Assembly: GCF_003086295.3 (NCBI RefSeq)
Contig: NC_092051.1
Location: 66,217,772-66,281,771, forward strand
DNA from: Arachis hypogaea
Lineage: Eukaryota > Streptophyta > Magnoliopsida > Fabales > Fabaceae
Length of the DNA stretch: 64,000 nucleotides
Reading direction: 5' to 3'
Under the pieces are notes generated by a model. The model was not told the DNA's origin, did no database searches, and was given only the letters and a program-made list of their open reading frames with translations. Shown piece by piece: positions 1-10,491 of the stretch. Position 1 is the stretch's first letter; each line of letters begins with the position of its first letter. A program made the translations under genes and the position numbers.

Positions 1-34
1 GGTGACCTCCTGGGAAATCTTCGTGTTGTACCTT
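1..34 (+). rRNA. 5S rRNA: 5S rRNA gene, 3' part (window edge)
   Basis: Starts at gene position 86. The variant ending gaaatcttcg..gtacctt is shared with the genes at 9509 and 44979. Confidence 0.9.
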
Positions 35-210
35 TTTTTTACGTGTGCATACCCCCATTCTTTAAACGACGCTATCTTGAATAGTGTAGATATAGCGAGC
101 CTTAATGAACTGATTTTCGGCAAGCTCCCACGGGCCCTGCACGGCTTCGCCGCTCGACTTACCCTACGTCGCGATACATGCTTATGATAATTGTGTGCAC
201 ATACTTTAAT

Positions 211-329
211 AGGTGTGATCATACCAGCACTAATGCACCGGATCCAATCAGAACGCCGCAGTTAAGCATCCTTGGACGAGAGTAGTACTAAGATTGGTGA
301 CCTCCTAGGAAGTCCTCGTGTTGCACCTC
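211..329 (+). rRNA. 5S rRNA: 5S rRNA gene, unit 1
   Basis: Variants gaacgccg, catccttggac and aagattggtgacctccta. Counterparts at 9804 and 45274. Confidence 0.88.
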
Positions 330-516
330 TTTATTTATTTTTTTTCCGTCATGCTTACCCTCGTTCTTTAAATGACGGTAACTCGAATATTTTACCTAAA
401 GCAAGCCTTAATGAACTGATTCTCGACAGGCTCCCACGGACCCAGCAGGGCTTCCCAACTACACTTACCCTATGTCGCGACACATGCTTATGATAATTGT
501 GTGCGCATACTTTAGT

Positions 517-635
517 AGGCGCAATCATAATAACACTAATGCACCGGATCCCATCAGAACTCCGTAATTAAGAGTGCGTGGGCGGGAGCGGTACTAGGAT
601 GGGTGACCTCCTGGGAAGAACTCGTGTTGCACCTT
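517..635 (+). rRNA. 5S rRNA: 5S rRNA gene, unit 2
   Basis: Strongly changed 5' end (aggcgcaatcataataac) and box A (gagtgcgtgggcgggagcgg). Counterparts at 10073 and 45580. Confidence 0.85.
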
Positions 636-816
636 TTTTTTCTTTACGTCGTGCTTACCCTCGTTCTTTAAATGACGCTATCTCGAATCAGTTAGCTAAA
701 GTGAGACTTATTGACCTGACTTTCGGTAGGCTCCTGCAGGGCCCGCAGCACTTCACAGCTTGACATACCCTTTCTCGCGATACATGCTTATGATGATTGT
801 GTGCACATACTTTAAT

Positions 817-935
817 AGGTGTGATCATACCAGCACTAACGCACCGGATCCCACCAGAACTCCGTAGTTAAGCGTGCTTGGGCGAAAGTAGTACTAGGAT
901 GGGTGACCTGCTCGGAAATCCTCGTGTTGCACCTT
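817..935 (+). rRNA. 5S rRNA: 5S rRNA gene, unit 3
   Basis: Variants taacgcacc, gcgaaagta and gacctgctcggaaatcc. Counterparts at 10373 and 45880. Confidence 0.88.
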
Positions 936-1113
936 TTTTTTTACGTCGTGCTTACCCTCGTTCTTTGGACGACGCTATCTGGAATAGTTTACCTAAAGCG
1001 AGACTTAATGACCTGATTTTTGGCATGCTACCACGGGCCCCGCAGGGCTTCGCAGCTCGACTTACCCTACGTCGCGAGACATGCTTATGATAATTCTGTG
1101 AGCATACTTTAAT

Positions 1114-1232
1114 AGGTGCGATTATGCCGGCACTAATGCATCGGATCCCATCAGAACTCCGCAGTTAAGCATGCTTAGGCGAGAGTAGTACTAGGATGAG
1201 TGACCTCCTCGGAATTCCCAGTGAAGCACCAC
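1114..1232 (+). rRNA. 5S rRNA: 5S rRNA gene, unit 4
   Basis: Variants gattatgccgg, gatgagtga and a 3' end cccagtgaagcaccac. Counterparts at 10671 and 46177. Confidence 0.85.
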
Positions 1233-1421
1233 TTTTCTTTTCTTTTTTTTTACGTCGTGCTTTCCCTCGTTGTTTAAATGACGCAATCTTGAATAGTTTA
1301 GCTAAAGTGAGCCTTAATGACCTGATTTTCGGCAGGCTCCCACGGGACCACAGGGCTTCACAGCTCGACTTACCCTACGTCGTGACACATGCTAATGATA
1401 ATTGTGTGTGCATACTTTAAT

Positions 1422-1539
1422 AGCTGCGATCATACCAGCACTAATGCCCCAGATCCATCAGAACTCCGTAGTTAAGCGTGCTTGGGCAAGATTAGTACTA
1501 GGATGGGTGACCTCCTGGGAAGTCCTCGTGTTGCAACTC
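1422..1539 (+). rRNA. 5S rRNA: 5S rRNA gene, unit 5
   Basis: One-base deletion (agatccatca), start agctgcgatc, gcaagattag, end ttgcaactc. Counterparts at 10978 and 46485. Confidence 0.85.
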
Positions 1540-1721
1540 CTTTTTTTTTAACGTTGTGCTTATCATCGTTCTTTAAACGATGTTATGTCGAATCGTTTAG
1601 CTAAAGCGAGCCTTAGTGAACTGATTGTAGGCAAGCTCCCACGGGACCCGCAGGGCTTCGCAGCTTGACCTACCCTACGTCGCGAGACATGCTTATGGTA
1701 ATTGTGTGCACATACTTTAAT

Positions 1722-1840
1722 AGGTGCGATCATACCAGCACTAATGCACCGGATCCCATCAGAACTCCGTAGTTAAGCGTGCTTGGGCGAAAGTGGTACG
1801 AGGATGGGTGACCCCCTGAGAAGTCCTCGTGTTGCACGCC
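1722..1840 (+). rRNA. 5S rRNA: 5S rRNA gene, unit 6
   Basis: Variants gcgaaagtggtacgagg, gaccccctgag and end gcacgcc. Counterpart at 46785. No counterpart in higher-order copy 2. Confidence 0.88.
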
Positions 1841-2023
1841 TTTTTTTATTTTTTACGTCGTGCTTAACGTCGTTCTTTAAACGACGCTATCTCGAATAGT
1901 TTAGCTTGAGCGAGCCTTAATGACATGACTTTCGGCAGGCTCCTACGGGCCGCAGGGCTTAACAGCTCGACTTACCCTTTGTAGCGATACATGGTTATGA
2001 TATTTGTGTGCACATACTTTAAT

Positions 2024-2142
2024 AGGTGTGATCATACCAACACTAATGCACCCGATCCCACCAGAACTCCGTAGTTAAGCGTGCTTGGGCAAGAGTGGTA
2101 CTAGGATGGGTGACCTCTTGGGAAGTCCTCGTGTTGTACCTT
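2024..2142 (+). rRNA. 5S rRNA: 5S rRNA gene, unit 7
   Basis: Variants acccgatcc, gcaagagtgg, gacctcttggg and end gtacctt. Counterparts at 11280 and 47088. Confidence 0.88.
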
Positions 2143-2320
2143 TTTTTTTACGTTGTGCTTACCCTCGTTCTTTAAACGACGCTATCTCGAATAGTTTAGC
2201 TATAGGGAGTCTTAATGAACTGATTTTCGGCAAGCTCCCACGGGCCCTGTAGGGCTTCGCAGCTCGACTTACCCTACGTCGCGATACATGCTTATGATAA
2301 TTGTGTGCACATACTTTAAT

Positions 2321-2439
2321 AGGTGCGATCATACCAGCACTAATGCACCAGATCCCACCAGAACTCCGTAGTAAAGCGTGCTTAGGCGAGAGTGGTACTA
2401 TGATGGGTGACCTCCTGGGAAGTCCTTGTGCTGCACGTC
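2321..2439 (+). rRNA. 5S rRNA: 5S rRNA gene, unit 8
   Basis: Variants gtagtaaagcg, ctatgatg and gtgctgcacgtc. Counterparts at 11577 and 47385. Confidence 0.88.
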
Positions 2440-2619
2440 TTTTTTTTTACGTCGTGCTTTCCCTCGTTCTTTAAACGACGCTATCTCGAATAATTTAGCT
2501 AAAGCGAGCCTTAATGACTTGACTTTCGGCAGGCTCCTACGGGGCCCGCAGGGCTTCGCAGCTCGACTTTCGCTATGTAGCGATACATGCTTATGACAAT
2601 TGCATGCGCATACTTTTAT

Positions 2620-2738
2620 AGGTGCGATCATACCAGCACTAATGCACCAGATCCAATCAAAACTCTGCAGTTAAGCGTACTTGGGCGATAGTAGTACTAC
2701 GATGGGTGACCTCCTGGGAAGTCCTCGTGTTGCACCTC
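2620..2738 (+). rRNA. 5S rRNA: 5S rRNA gene, unit 9
   Basis: Variants gatccaatcaaaactctg, gtacttgggcgatag and ctacgatg. Counterparts at 11876 and 47684. Confidence 0.88.
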
Positions 2739-2919
2739 TTTTTTTTTTACGTCGTGCTTATCCTCGTTCTTTTAACAATGCTATCTCGAATAGTTTAGCT
2801 AAAGCGAGCCTTAATGACCTGACTTTCGGCAGGGTCCTACGAGGTCTGCAGGGCTTTGCAGCTCGACTTACCCTATATAGCGATACATGCTTATGATAAT
2901 TGTGTGCACATACATTAAT

Positions 2920-3038
2920 TGGCGTGATCATACCAGCAATAATGCACCGGATCCTACCAGAACTCTGTACTTAAACGTGCTTAGGCGAGAGTAGTACTAG
3001 GATGGGTTACTTCCAGGGAATTCCTTGTGTTGTACCAT
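2920..3038 (+). rRNA. 5S rRNA: 5S rRNA gene, unit 10
   Basis: Member of the tggcgtgatca class with caataatgc, gtacttaaacgtgcttagg and ggttacttccaggg. Counterparts at 12174 and 47984. Confidence 0.85.
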
Positions 3039-3216
3039 TTTTTTTACGTCGTGCTTACCCTCGTTCTTTAAACGACGCAATCTCAAATAGTTTGGCTAAA
3101 GCGAACCTTAATGACCTGACTTTCGGCAGGGTCCTACGAGGCCCGCAGGGTTTTGCAGCTCGACTTACCCTATGTAGGGATACATGCTAATGATAATTGT
3201 GTGCACATACTTTAAT

Positions 3217-3335
3217 AGGTGTGATCATACCAGCACTAATGCACCAGATCCCACCAGAACTCCGTAGTTAAGCGTGCTTGGTCTAGAATTGTACTAGGAT
3301 GGGTGACCTCCTGGGATGTCCTCGTGTTGTACTTT
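3217..3335 (+). rRNA. 5S rRNA: 5S rRNA gene, unit 11
   Basis: Variants gcttggtctagaattg and gggatgtcc, end gtacttt. Counterparts at 12472 and 48281. Confidence 0.87.
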
Positions 3336-3512
3336 TTTTTTACGTCGTGCTTACCCTCGTTCTTTAAACGACGCTATCTCGAATAGTTTAGCTATATTGT
3401 GCCTTAATGAACTTATTTTCGGCAAGCTCCGACGAGCCCTACAGGGCTTCGCAGCTCGACTTACCCTACGTCGCGATACATGCTTATGGTAATTGTGTGC
3501 ACATACTTTAAT

Positions 3513-3631
3513 AGGTGTGATCATACCAGCACTAATGCACCGGATCCCACCAAAACTCCGTAGTTAAGCGTGCTTGGGCGAGAGTGGTACTAGGATGGGT
3601 GACCTACTGGGAAGTCCACGTGTTGCACCTC
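3513..3631 (+). rRNA. 5S rRNA: 5S rRNA gene, unit 12
   Basis: Variants cccaccaaaac, gacctactggg and gtccacgtg. Counterparts at 12768 and 48577. Confidence 0.88.
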
Positions 3632-3814
3632 TTTTTTATTTTTAAGTCGTGCTTACCCTCGTTCTTTAAACGACGCTATCTCGAATAGTTTAGCTAAAGC
3701 GAGCCTTAATGACCTGACTTTCGACAGGCTCCTACGGGGCCCGCAGGGCTTCGCAGCTCGACTTACCCTATGTAGCGATACATGCTTACGACAATCGCAT
3801 GCGCATACTTTAAT

Positions 3815-3932
3815 AGGTGCGATCATACCAGCACTAATGCATCGGATCCCATCAGAACTCTGCAATTAAGCGTGCTTGGGCGAGAGTAGTACTACGATGG
3901 GTGACCCCTTGGAAATTCTCGTGTTGCACCTC
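3815..3932 (+). rRNA. 5S rRNA: 5S rRNA gene, unit 13
   Basis: One base short in box C (gaccccttggaaattc). Also tgcatcgg and gcaattaag. Counterpart at 48879. Confidence 0.86.
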
Positions 3933-4115
3933 TTTTTTTTTTTTACGTCGTGCTTACCCTCTTTCTTTTAACGATGCTATCTCGAATAGTTTAGGTAAAG
4001 CGACCCTTAATGACCTAACTTTCGGCAGGGTCCTACGAGGCCCGCAGGGCTTCGCAGCTCGACTTACCCTATGTAGCGATACATGCTTATGATAATTGTG
4101 TGCACATACATTAAT

Positions 4116-4234
4116 TGGTGTGATCATACCAGCATTAATGCACCGGATCCCACAAGAACTCCGTAGTTAAACGCGCTTAGGCGGGAGTAGTACTAGGATA
4201 GGTTACCTCCAAGGAAGTCCTCGTGTTGTACCTT
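4116..4234 (+). rRNA. 5S rRNA: 5S rRNA gene, unit 14
   Basis: Variants cagcattaatg, cacaagaac, aaacgcgcttaggcgggag and ggataggttacctccaagg. Counterparts at 18150 and 49181. Confidence 0.85.
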
Positions 4235-4411
4235 TTTTTTACGTCGTGGTTACCCTCGTTCTTTAAACGACGCTATCTCGAATAGTTTAGCTATAGTGAG
4301 CCTTAATGAACTGATTTTCGACAAGCTCCCACGGACCCTGCAGGGCTTCCCAGCTCGACTTACCCTATGTAGCGATACATTCATATGATAATAGTGTGCA
4401 CATACATTAAT

Positions 4412-4530
4412 TAGTGTGATCATACTAGCACTAATGCATCGGATCCCATCAGAACTCCGGAGTTAAGCGTGCGTGGGCGAGAGCGTTACTAGGATGGGTG
4501 ACCTCCTCGGAATTCCTGGTGGAGCACCAT
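4412..4530 (+). rRNA. 5S rRNA: 5S rRNA gene, unit 15
   Basis: Start tagtgtgatc, ccggagttaag, gtgcgtgggc, and 3' end ctggtggagcaccat. Counterpart at 49477. Confidence 0.85.
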
Positions 4531-4720
4531 TTTTCTTTTCTTTTTTTTTTTCGTCGTGCTTACCCTCGTTGTTTAAACGACGCAATGTTGAATAGTTTAG
4601 CTAAAGTGAGCCTTAATGACCTAATTTTTGGCAGGCTCCCACGGGCCCACAGGGCTTCACAGCTCAACTTACCCTACGTCGTGACACATGCTAATGATAA
4701 TTGTGTGTGCATACTTTAAT

Positions 4721-4839
4721 AGCTGCTATCATACCAGCACTAATGCCTCAGATCCCATAAGAACTCTGCAGTTAAGCGTGCTTGGGCAAGATTAGTACTA
4801 GGATGAGTGACCTCCTGGGAAGTCCTCGTGTTGCACCTC
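4721..4839 (+). rRNA. 5S rRNA: 5S rRNA gene, unit 16
   Basis: Start agctgctatc, tgcctcagatcccataag, gcaagattag, gatgagtga. Counterpart at 49786. Confidence 0.86.
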
Positions 4840-5022
4840 TTTTTTTTTTTAATGTCGTGCTTACCCTCGTTCTTTTACCGACGCTATCTCAAATCGTTTA
4901 GCTAAAGCGAGCCTTAGTGAACTGATTTTAGGCAAGCTCCCACGGGACCCGCAGGGCTTCGCAGCTCGACCTACCCTACGTCGCGAGACATGCTTATGAT
5001 AATTGTATGCACATACTTTAAT

Positions 5023-5141
5023 AGGTGCGATCATACTAGAACTAATGCACCGGATCCCATCAGAACTCCGTAGTTAAGCGTGCTTGGGCAAGAGTAGTAC
5101 TTGGATGGGTGACCACCTGAGAAGTCCTCGTGTTGCACCTC
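5023..5141 (+). rRNA. 5S rRNA: 5S rRNA gene, unit 17
   Basis: Variants actagaac, gcaagagtagtacttgg and gaccacctgag. Counterpart at 50087. Confidence 0.88.
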
Positions 5142-5324
5142 TTTTTTTTTTTTATGTCGTGCTTACCCTCGTTCTTTAAACGATGCTATCTCGAATAGTT
5201 TAGCTAAAGCGAGCCTTAGTGAACTTATTTTCGGCAAGCTCCCACGGGACCCGCAGGGCTTCGCAGCTCGACTTACCCTACGTAGCGAGACATGCTTATG
5301 ATAATTGTGTGCCCATACTTTAAT

Positions 5325-5443
5325 AGGTGCGATAAAACCAGCACTAATGCACCGGATCCCACTAGAACTCCGTAGTTAAGTGTGCTTGGGCGAGAGTGGT
5401 ACGAGGATGGGTGACCTCCTGAGAAGTCCTCGTGTTGCACCTC
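5325..5443 (+). rRNA. 5S rRNA: 5S rRNA gene, unit 18
   Basis: Variants gataaaacc, cactagaac, gttaagtgtg and ggtacgagg. Counterpart at 50389. Confidence 0.87.
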
Positions 5444-5624
5444 TTTTTTTTTTACGTCGTGCTTATCGTCGTTCTTTAAACGATGCTATCTCGAATAGTT
5501 TAGCTAAAGCGGGTCTTAATGACATGACTTTCGGTAGGCTCCTACGGGGTCCGCAGGGCTTCGCAGCTCGACTTACCCTATGTAGCGATACATGCTTATG
5601 ATAATTGTGTGCACATACTTTAAT

Positions 5625-5743
5625 AGGTGTGATCATACCAGCACTAATGCACCGGATCCCACCAGAACTCCGTAGTTAAGCGTGCTTGGGCAAGAGTGGT
5701 ACTAGGATGGGTGACCTCCTGGGAAGTCCTCGTATTGTACCAT
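5625..5743 (+). rRNA. 5S rRNA: 5S rRNA gene, unit 19
   Basis: Variants gcaagagtgg and cgtattgtacca. Counterpart at 50689. Confidence 0.88.
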
Positions 5744-5921
5744 TTTTTTTACATCGTGCTTACCCTCGTTCTTTAAACGACGCTATCTCGAATAGTTTAG
5801 CTATAGTGAGTCTTAACGAACTGATTTTCGGCAAGCTCCCACGGGCCCTGCAGGGCTTCGCAACTCGACTTACCCTACGTCGAGATACACGCTTATGATA
5901 ATTGTGTGCACATACTTTAAT

Positions 5922-6040
5922 AGGTGCGATCATACCAACACTAATGCCCCAGATCCCACCAGAACTCCGTAGTTAAGGGTGCTTGGGCGAGAGTGGTACT
6001 AGGATGGGTGACCTCCAGGGAAGTCCTCGTGTTGTACCCT
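5922..6040 (+). rRNA. 5S rRNA: 5S rRNA gene, unit 20 (recombinant)
   Basis: The 5' part (gccccagatcc, gttaagggtgcttggg) matches the gene at 50986. The 3' part from cctccaggg to gtaccct, and the following spacer, match the gene at 51286. The crossover lies between gggtgacctcc and agggaag in box C, and the intervening 300-bp unit is missing. Confidence 0.88.
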
Positions 6041-6221
6041 TTTTTTTTTTACGTCGTGCTTACCCTCGTTCTTTAAATGACGCAATCTCAAATAGTTTAG
6101 CTAAAGCGAACCTTAATGACCTGACTTTCGGCAGGGTCCTACGAGGCCCGCAGGGTTTCGCAGCTTGACTTACCCTATGTAGGGATACATGCTTATGATA
6201 ATTGTGTGCACATACTTTAAT

Positions 6222-6340
6222 AGGTGTGATCATACCAGCACTAATGCACCGAATCCCACCAGAACTCCGTAGTTAAGCGTGCTTGGGCTGGAGTTATACT
6301 AGGATGGGTGACCTCCTGGGAAGTCCTTGTGTTGTATTTT
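6222..6340 (+). rRNA. 5S rRNA: 5S rRNA gene, unit 21
   Basis: Variants caccgaatcc and gggctggagttatact, end ttgtattt. Counterpart at 51586. Confidence 0.86.
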
Positions 6341-6517
6341 TTTTTTACGTCGTGCTTACTCTCGTTCTTTAAACGACGCTATCTCGAATAGTTTAGCTAT
6401 ATTTAGCCTTAATAAACTGATTTTCGGCAAGCCCCCACGAGCCCTGCAGGGCTTCGCAGCTCGACTTACCCTACGTCGCGATACATGCTTATGATAATTG
6501 TGTGCACATACTATAAT

Positions 6518-6636
6518 ATGTGCGATCATACCAGCACTAATGCACCGGATCCCACGAGAACTCCGTAGTTAAGCATGCTTGGGCGAGAGTGGTACTACGA
6601 TGGGTGACCTCCTGGGAAGTCCTCTTGTTGCACCTC
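6518..6636 (+). rRNA. 5S rRNA: 5S rRNA gene, unit 22
   Basis: Start atgtgcgatc, cacgagaac, gttaagcatg, cctcttgttg. Counterpart at 51882. Confidence 0.87.
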
Positions 6637-6817
6637 TTTTTCTTTTAAGTCGTGCTTACCCTCGTTCTTTAAACGACGCTATATCGAATAGTTTAGCTAA
6701 TGCGAGCCTTAATGACCTGACTTTTGGCAGGCTCCTACGGGGCCCGCAGGGCTTCGCAGCTCGACTTACCCTATATAGCGATACATGCTTATGACAATTG
6801 CATGCGCATACTTTAAT

Positions 6818-6936
6818 AGGTGCGATCATACCAACACTAATGCACCGGATCCCATCAGAACTCTGCAGTTAAGCGTGCTTGGACGAGAGTAGTACTACGA
6901 TGGGTGACCTCCTGGGAAGTCCTTGTGTTGCACCTC
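6818..6936 (+). rRNA. 5S rRNA: 5S rRNA gene, unit 23
   Basis: One of the closer copies to consensus: ccaacac, aactctgcag, cttggacgag, ctacgatg, ccttgtg. Counterpart at 52182. Confidence 0.9.
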
Positions 6937-7117
6937 TTTTTTTTTTACGTCGTGCTTACCCTCGTTCTTTTAATGATGCTATCTCGAATAGTTTTGCTAT
7001 AGTGAGCCTTAATGAACTGATTTTCGGCAGGCTCCCACGGGCCCTGCAGGGCTTTGCAGCTCGACTTACCCTATGTAGCGATACATTCTTATGATAATAG
7101 TGTGCACATACATCAAT

Positions 7118-7236
7118 TAGTGTGATCATACTAGAACTAATGCATCGGATCCCATCAGAACTCCGGAGTTAAGCGTGCGTGGGCGAGAGCGGTACTAGGA
7201 TGGGTGACCTCCTGGGAAGTCCTCGTGTTGCACCTT
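7118..7236 (+). rRNA. 5S rRNA: 5S rRNA gene, unit 24
   Basis: Start tagtgtgatc, actagaac, ccggagttaag, gtgcgtgggcgagagcgg. Counterparts at 18448 and 52482. Confidence 0.86.
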
Positions 7237-7417
7237 TTTTTTCTTTACGTCATGCTTACCCTCGTTCTTTAAATGACGCTATCTCGAATCAGTTAACTAA
7301 AGTGAGCCTTAATGACCTGACTTTTGGCAGGCTTCTATGGGGCCCGCAGGGCTTCGAAGCTCGACTTACCCTTTGTCGCGATACATGCTTATGATGATTG
7401 TGTGAACATACCTTAAT

Positions 7418-7536
7418 AGGTGTGACCTTACTAGCACTAATGCACTGGACCCCACCAGAACTCCGTGGTTAAGCGTGCTTGGGCGAGAGTAGTAATAGGA
7501 TGGCTGACCTCCTCGGAAGTCCTCGTGTTGCACCAT
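7418..7536 (+). rRNA. 5S rRNA: 5S rRNA gene, unit 25
   Basis: Variants gtgtgaccttac, cactggacccc, gtaataggatggctga, end gcaccat. Counterparts at 18749 and 52783. Confidence 0.85.
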
Positions 7537-7715
7537 TTTTTTTTACGTCGTGCTTACCCTTGTTCTTTAAACGACGCTATCTTGAATAGTTTAGCTAAAA
7601 CGAGCCTTAATGACCTGATTTTCGGGAGGCTCTAATGGGCCCCGCAGGGATTCGTAGCTCGACTTAAACTATGTCGGGACACATGCTTATGATAATTGTG
7701 TGCAAATACTTTAAT

Positions 7716-7834
7716 AGGTGCGATTATACCAGCACTAATGCACCGGATCCCATCAGAAATCCGCAGTTAACCGTGTTTGGGCGACAGTAGTACAAGGATG
7801 GGTGAACTCCTGGGAAGTCCTCGTGTTGCACCTC
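7716..7834 (+). rRNA. 5S rRNA: 5S rRNA gene, unit 26
   Basis: Variants gaaatccgcag, gttaaccgtgtttgggcg and gtgaactcc. Counterparts at 19049 and 53081. Confidence 0.86.
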
Positions 7835-8014
7835 TTTTTTTTTACGTCGTGCTTACCTTCGTTCTTTGACCGACGCTATCTGGAATAGTTTACCTAAAGC
7901 GAGATTTAATGACTTGATTTTCGGCAGGCTACCACGGACATCGCAAGGCTTCGCAGATCGACTTACCCTATGTCGCGATACAAACTTATGATAATTGTGT
8001 GCGCATACTTTAAT

Positions 8015-8133
8015 AGGTGCGATCATACCAGCACTAATGCACCGGATCCCATGAGAACTCCGCAGTTAGGCGTGCTTGGGCGAGAGTGGTACTAGGATGG
8101 GTGACCTCCTGGGAAGTCCTCGTGTTGTACCTT
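8015..8133 (+). rRNA. 5S rRNA: 5S rRNA gene, unit 27
   Basis: Variants catgagaac and gttaggcg, end gtacctt. Its 5' part matches 53379 but the 3' end and spacer do not, so a block boundary falls in this gene. Confidence 0.89.
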
Positions 8134-8311
8134 TTTTTTTATGTCGTGCTTACCCTCATTCTTTAAACGACGCTATCTCTAATAGTTTAGCTATAGCGAG
8201 CCTTAATGAACTGATTTTCGGCAAGCTCCCACGGGCCCTGCGCGGCTTCGCCGCTCGACTTACCCTACGTCGCGATACATGCTTATGATAATTGTATGCA
8301 CATACTTTAAT

Positions 8312-8431
8312 AGGTGTGATCATACCAGCACTTAATGCACCGGATTCCACCAGAACTCCATAGTTAAGCGTGCTTGGGCTAGAGTAGTACTAGGATGGGT
8401 GACCCCTTGGGAAGTCTTCGTGTTGTGCCCT
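8312..8431 (+). rRNA. 5S rRNA: 5S rRNA gene, unit 28
   Basis: 120 nt with an extra T (cttaatgc). Also ggattccacc, gggctagag and gtcttcgtgttgtgccc. Counterpart at 43783, which lacks the extra base. Confidence 0.87.
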
Positions 8432-8609
8432 TTTTTTTACGTCGTGCTTACCCTCGTTCTTTAAACGATGCTATCTCTAATAGTTTAGCTATAGTGAGCC
8501 TTAATGAACTGATTTTTGCCAAGCTCCCACGGGCCCTGCAGGACTTTGCAGCTCGACTTACCCTACGTCGCGAGACATTTTTATGATAATTGTGTGCGCA
8601 TACTTTAAT

Positions 8610-8728
8610 AGATGCGATCATACCAGCACTAATGCACCGGATCCAATCAGAACACCGTTGTTAAGCGTGCCTGGGCGAGAGTAGTACTAAGATTGGTGAC
8701 CTCCTGGGAAGTCCTCGTGTTGCACCTC
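8610..8728 (+). rRNA. 5S rRNA: 5S rRNA gene, unit 29
   Basis: Start agatgcgatc, gaacaccgttgttaag, gtgcctgggc, aagattgg. Near-identical gene at 44080. The gene split by insertion 1 (20537) is of the same type. Confidence 0.87.
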
Positions 8729-8908
8729 TTTTTTTTTACGTCGTGCTTACCCTCGTTCATTTAACGTCGCTATCCCGAATAGTTTAGCTAAAGCAAGCCT
8801 TAATGACCTGACTTTCAGTAGGGTCCTACGACGCCCGCAGGGCTTCGCAGCTCGACTTACCCTATGTAGCGATACATGCTTATGATAATTTTGTGCACAT
8901 ACATTAAT

Positions 8909-9027
8909 TGGTGTGATCATACCAGCACTAATGCACCGGATCCCACTAGAACTCCGTAGTTAAACGTGCTTAGGCGAGAGTAGTACTAGGATGGGTTACC
9001 TCCATGGAAGTCCTCGTGTTGCACCTC
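8909..9027 (+). rRNA. 5S rRNA: 5S rRNA gene, unit 30
   Basis: Class tggtgtgatca with aaacgtgcttagg and ggttacctccatgg. Counterpart at 44379. Confidence 0.86.
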
Positions 9028-9208
9028 TTTTTTTTTGACGTCGTGCTTACCCTCGTTCTTTAAACGATGTTATCTCGAATAGTTTAGCTATAGTGAGCCT
9101 TAATGAACTGATTTTCGGCAGGCTCCCACGGGCCCTTCAGGGCTTCGTAGCTCGACTTACCCTTCGTCGCGATACATGCTTATGATAATTGTGTTCAAAT
9201 ACTTTAAT

Positions 9209-9327
9209 AGGTGCGATCATACCAGCACTAATGCACCGGATCCCATGAGAACTCCGCAGTTAAGCGTGCTTGAGCGAGAGTGGTACTATGATGGGTGACC
9301 TCCTGGGAAGTCCTCGTGTTGCACCTC
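9209..9327 (+). rRNA. 5S rRNA: 5S rRNA gene, unit 31
   Basis: About four changes from consensus: catgagaac, cttgagcg, gtggtact, atgatg. Counterpart at 44679. Confidence 0.91.
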
Positions 9328-9508
9328 TTTTTTTTTAACGTCGTACTTACCCTCATTTTTTAAACGACACTATCTTGAATAGTTTAGCTAAAGCGAGCCT
9401 TAATGACCTGACTTTTGGCAGGCTCCTACGGGGCCCGTAGGGTTTCGCAACTCGACTTACCCTATGTACCGATACATGCTTATGATATTTGTGTGCATAT
9501 ACTTTAAT

Positions 9509-9627
9509 AGGTGTGATCATTCCAACACTAATGCACCGGATCCAACCAGAACTCCGTAGTTAAGCATGCTTGGGCTAGAGTAGTACTAGGATGGGTGACC
9601 TCCTGGGAAATCTTCGTGTTGTACCTT
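9509..9627 (+). rRNA. 5S rRNA: 5S rRNA gene, unit 32
   Basis: Variants gatcattccaac, gatccaacc and gggctagag, end gtacctt. Counterpart at 44979. Its 3' end equals the window start. Confidence 0.88.
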
Positions 9628-9803
9628 TTTTTTACGTGTGCATACCCCCATTCTTTAAACGACGCTATCTTGAATAGTGTAGATATAGCGAGCCTTAATG
9701 AACTGATTTTCGGCAAGCTCCCACGGGCCCTGCACGGCTTCGCCGCTCGACTTACCCTACGTCGCGAGACATTCTTATGATAATTGTGTGTTCATAATTT
9801 AAT

Positions 9804-9922
9804 AGATGCGATCATACCAGGACTAATGGACCGGATCCAATCAGAACGCCGCAGTTAAGCATCCTTGGACGAAAGTAGTACTAAGATTGGTGACCTCCTA
9901 GGAAGTCCTCGTGTTGCACCTC
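9804..9922 (+). rRNA. 5S rRNA: 5S rRNA gene, unit 33 (terminator lost)
   Basis: Variants ccaggactaatggacc, gaacgccg and gacgaaag. The gene is followed by tttaaatgacg with no long T run. The counterparts at 211 and 45274 keep a broken T run, so about 30 bp including the terminator were deleted here. Confidence 0.86.
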
Positions 9923-10072
9923 TTTAAATGACGCTAACTCGAATATTTTACCTAAAGTAAGCCTTAATGAACTGATTCTCGACAGGCTCCCACGGACCCA
10001 GCAGGGCTTCCCAACTACACTTACCCTATGTCGCGACACATGCTTATGATAATTGTGTGCGCATACTTTAGT

Positions 10073-10191
10073 AGGCGCAATCATACTAACACTAATGCAC
10101 CGGATCCCATCAGAACTCCGCAATTAAGAGTGCGTGGGCGGGAGCGGTACTAGGATGGGTGACCTCCTGGGAAGACCTCGTGTTGCACCTT
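10073..10191 (+). rRNA. 5S rRNA: 5S rRNA gene, unit 34
   Basis: Start aggcgcaatcatactaac, gcaattaagagtgcgtggg, gaagacctcg. Same type as 517. Confidence 0.85.
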
Positions 10192-10372
10192 TTTTTTCTT
10201 TACGTCGTGCTTACCCTCGTTCTTTAAATGACGCTATCTCGAATCAGTTAGCTAAAGTGAGACTTATTGACCTGACTTTCGGTAGGCTCCTGCAGGGCCC
10301 GCAGCGCTTCGCAGCAAGACATACCCTTTGTCGCGATACATGCTTATGATGATTCTGTGCACATACTTTAAT

Positions 10373-10491
10373 AGGTGTGATCATACCAGCACTAACGCAC
10401 CGGATCCCACCAGAACTCCGTAGTTAAGCGTGCTTGGGCGAAAGTAGTACTAGGATGGGTGACCTGCTCGGAAATCCTCGTGTTGCACCTT
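10373..10491 (+). rRNA. 5S rRNA: 5S rRNA gene, unit 35
   Basis: Variants taacgcacc and gacctgctcggaaatcc, end caccta-like. Same type as 817. Confidence 0.87.

Larger units (their letters stand above)
1..9594 (+). repeat. 5S higher-order repeat, copy 1
   Basis: About 32 units that recur as a block. The start of the window is the same sequence as 9595 onward and 45064 onward, which sets a period near 9.6 kb. Matching units share private variants, for example the aggcgcaatc start with gagtgcgtgggcgggagcgg at 517, 10073 and 45580. One unit is missing relative to copy 3 (see 5922-6040). Confidence 0.85.
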
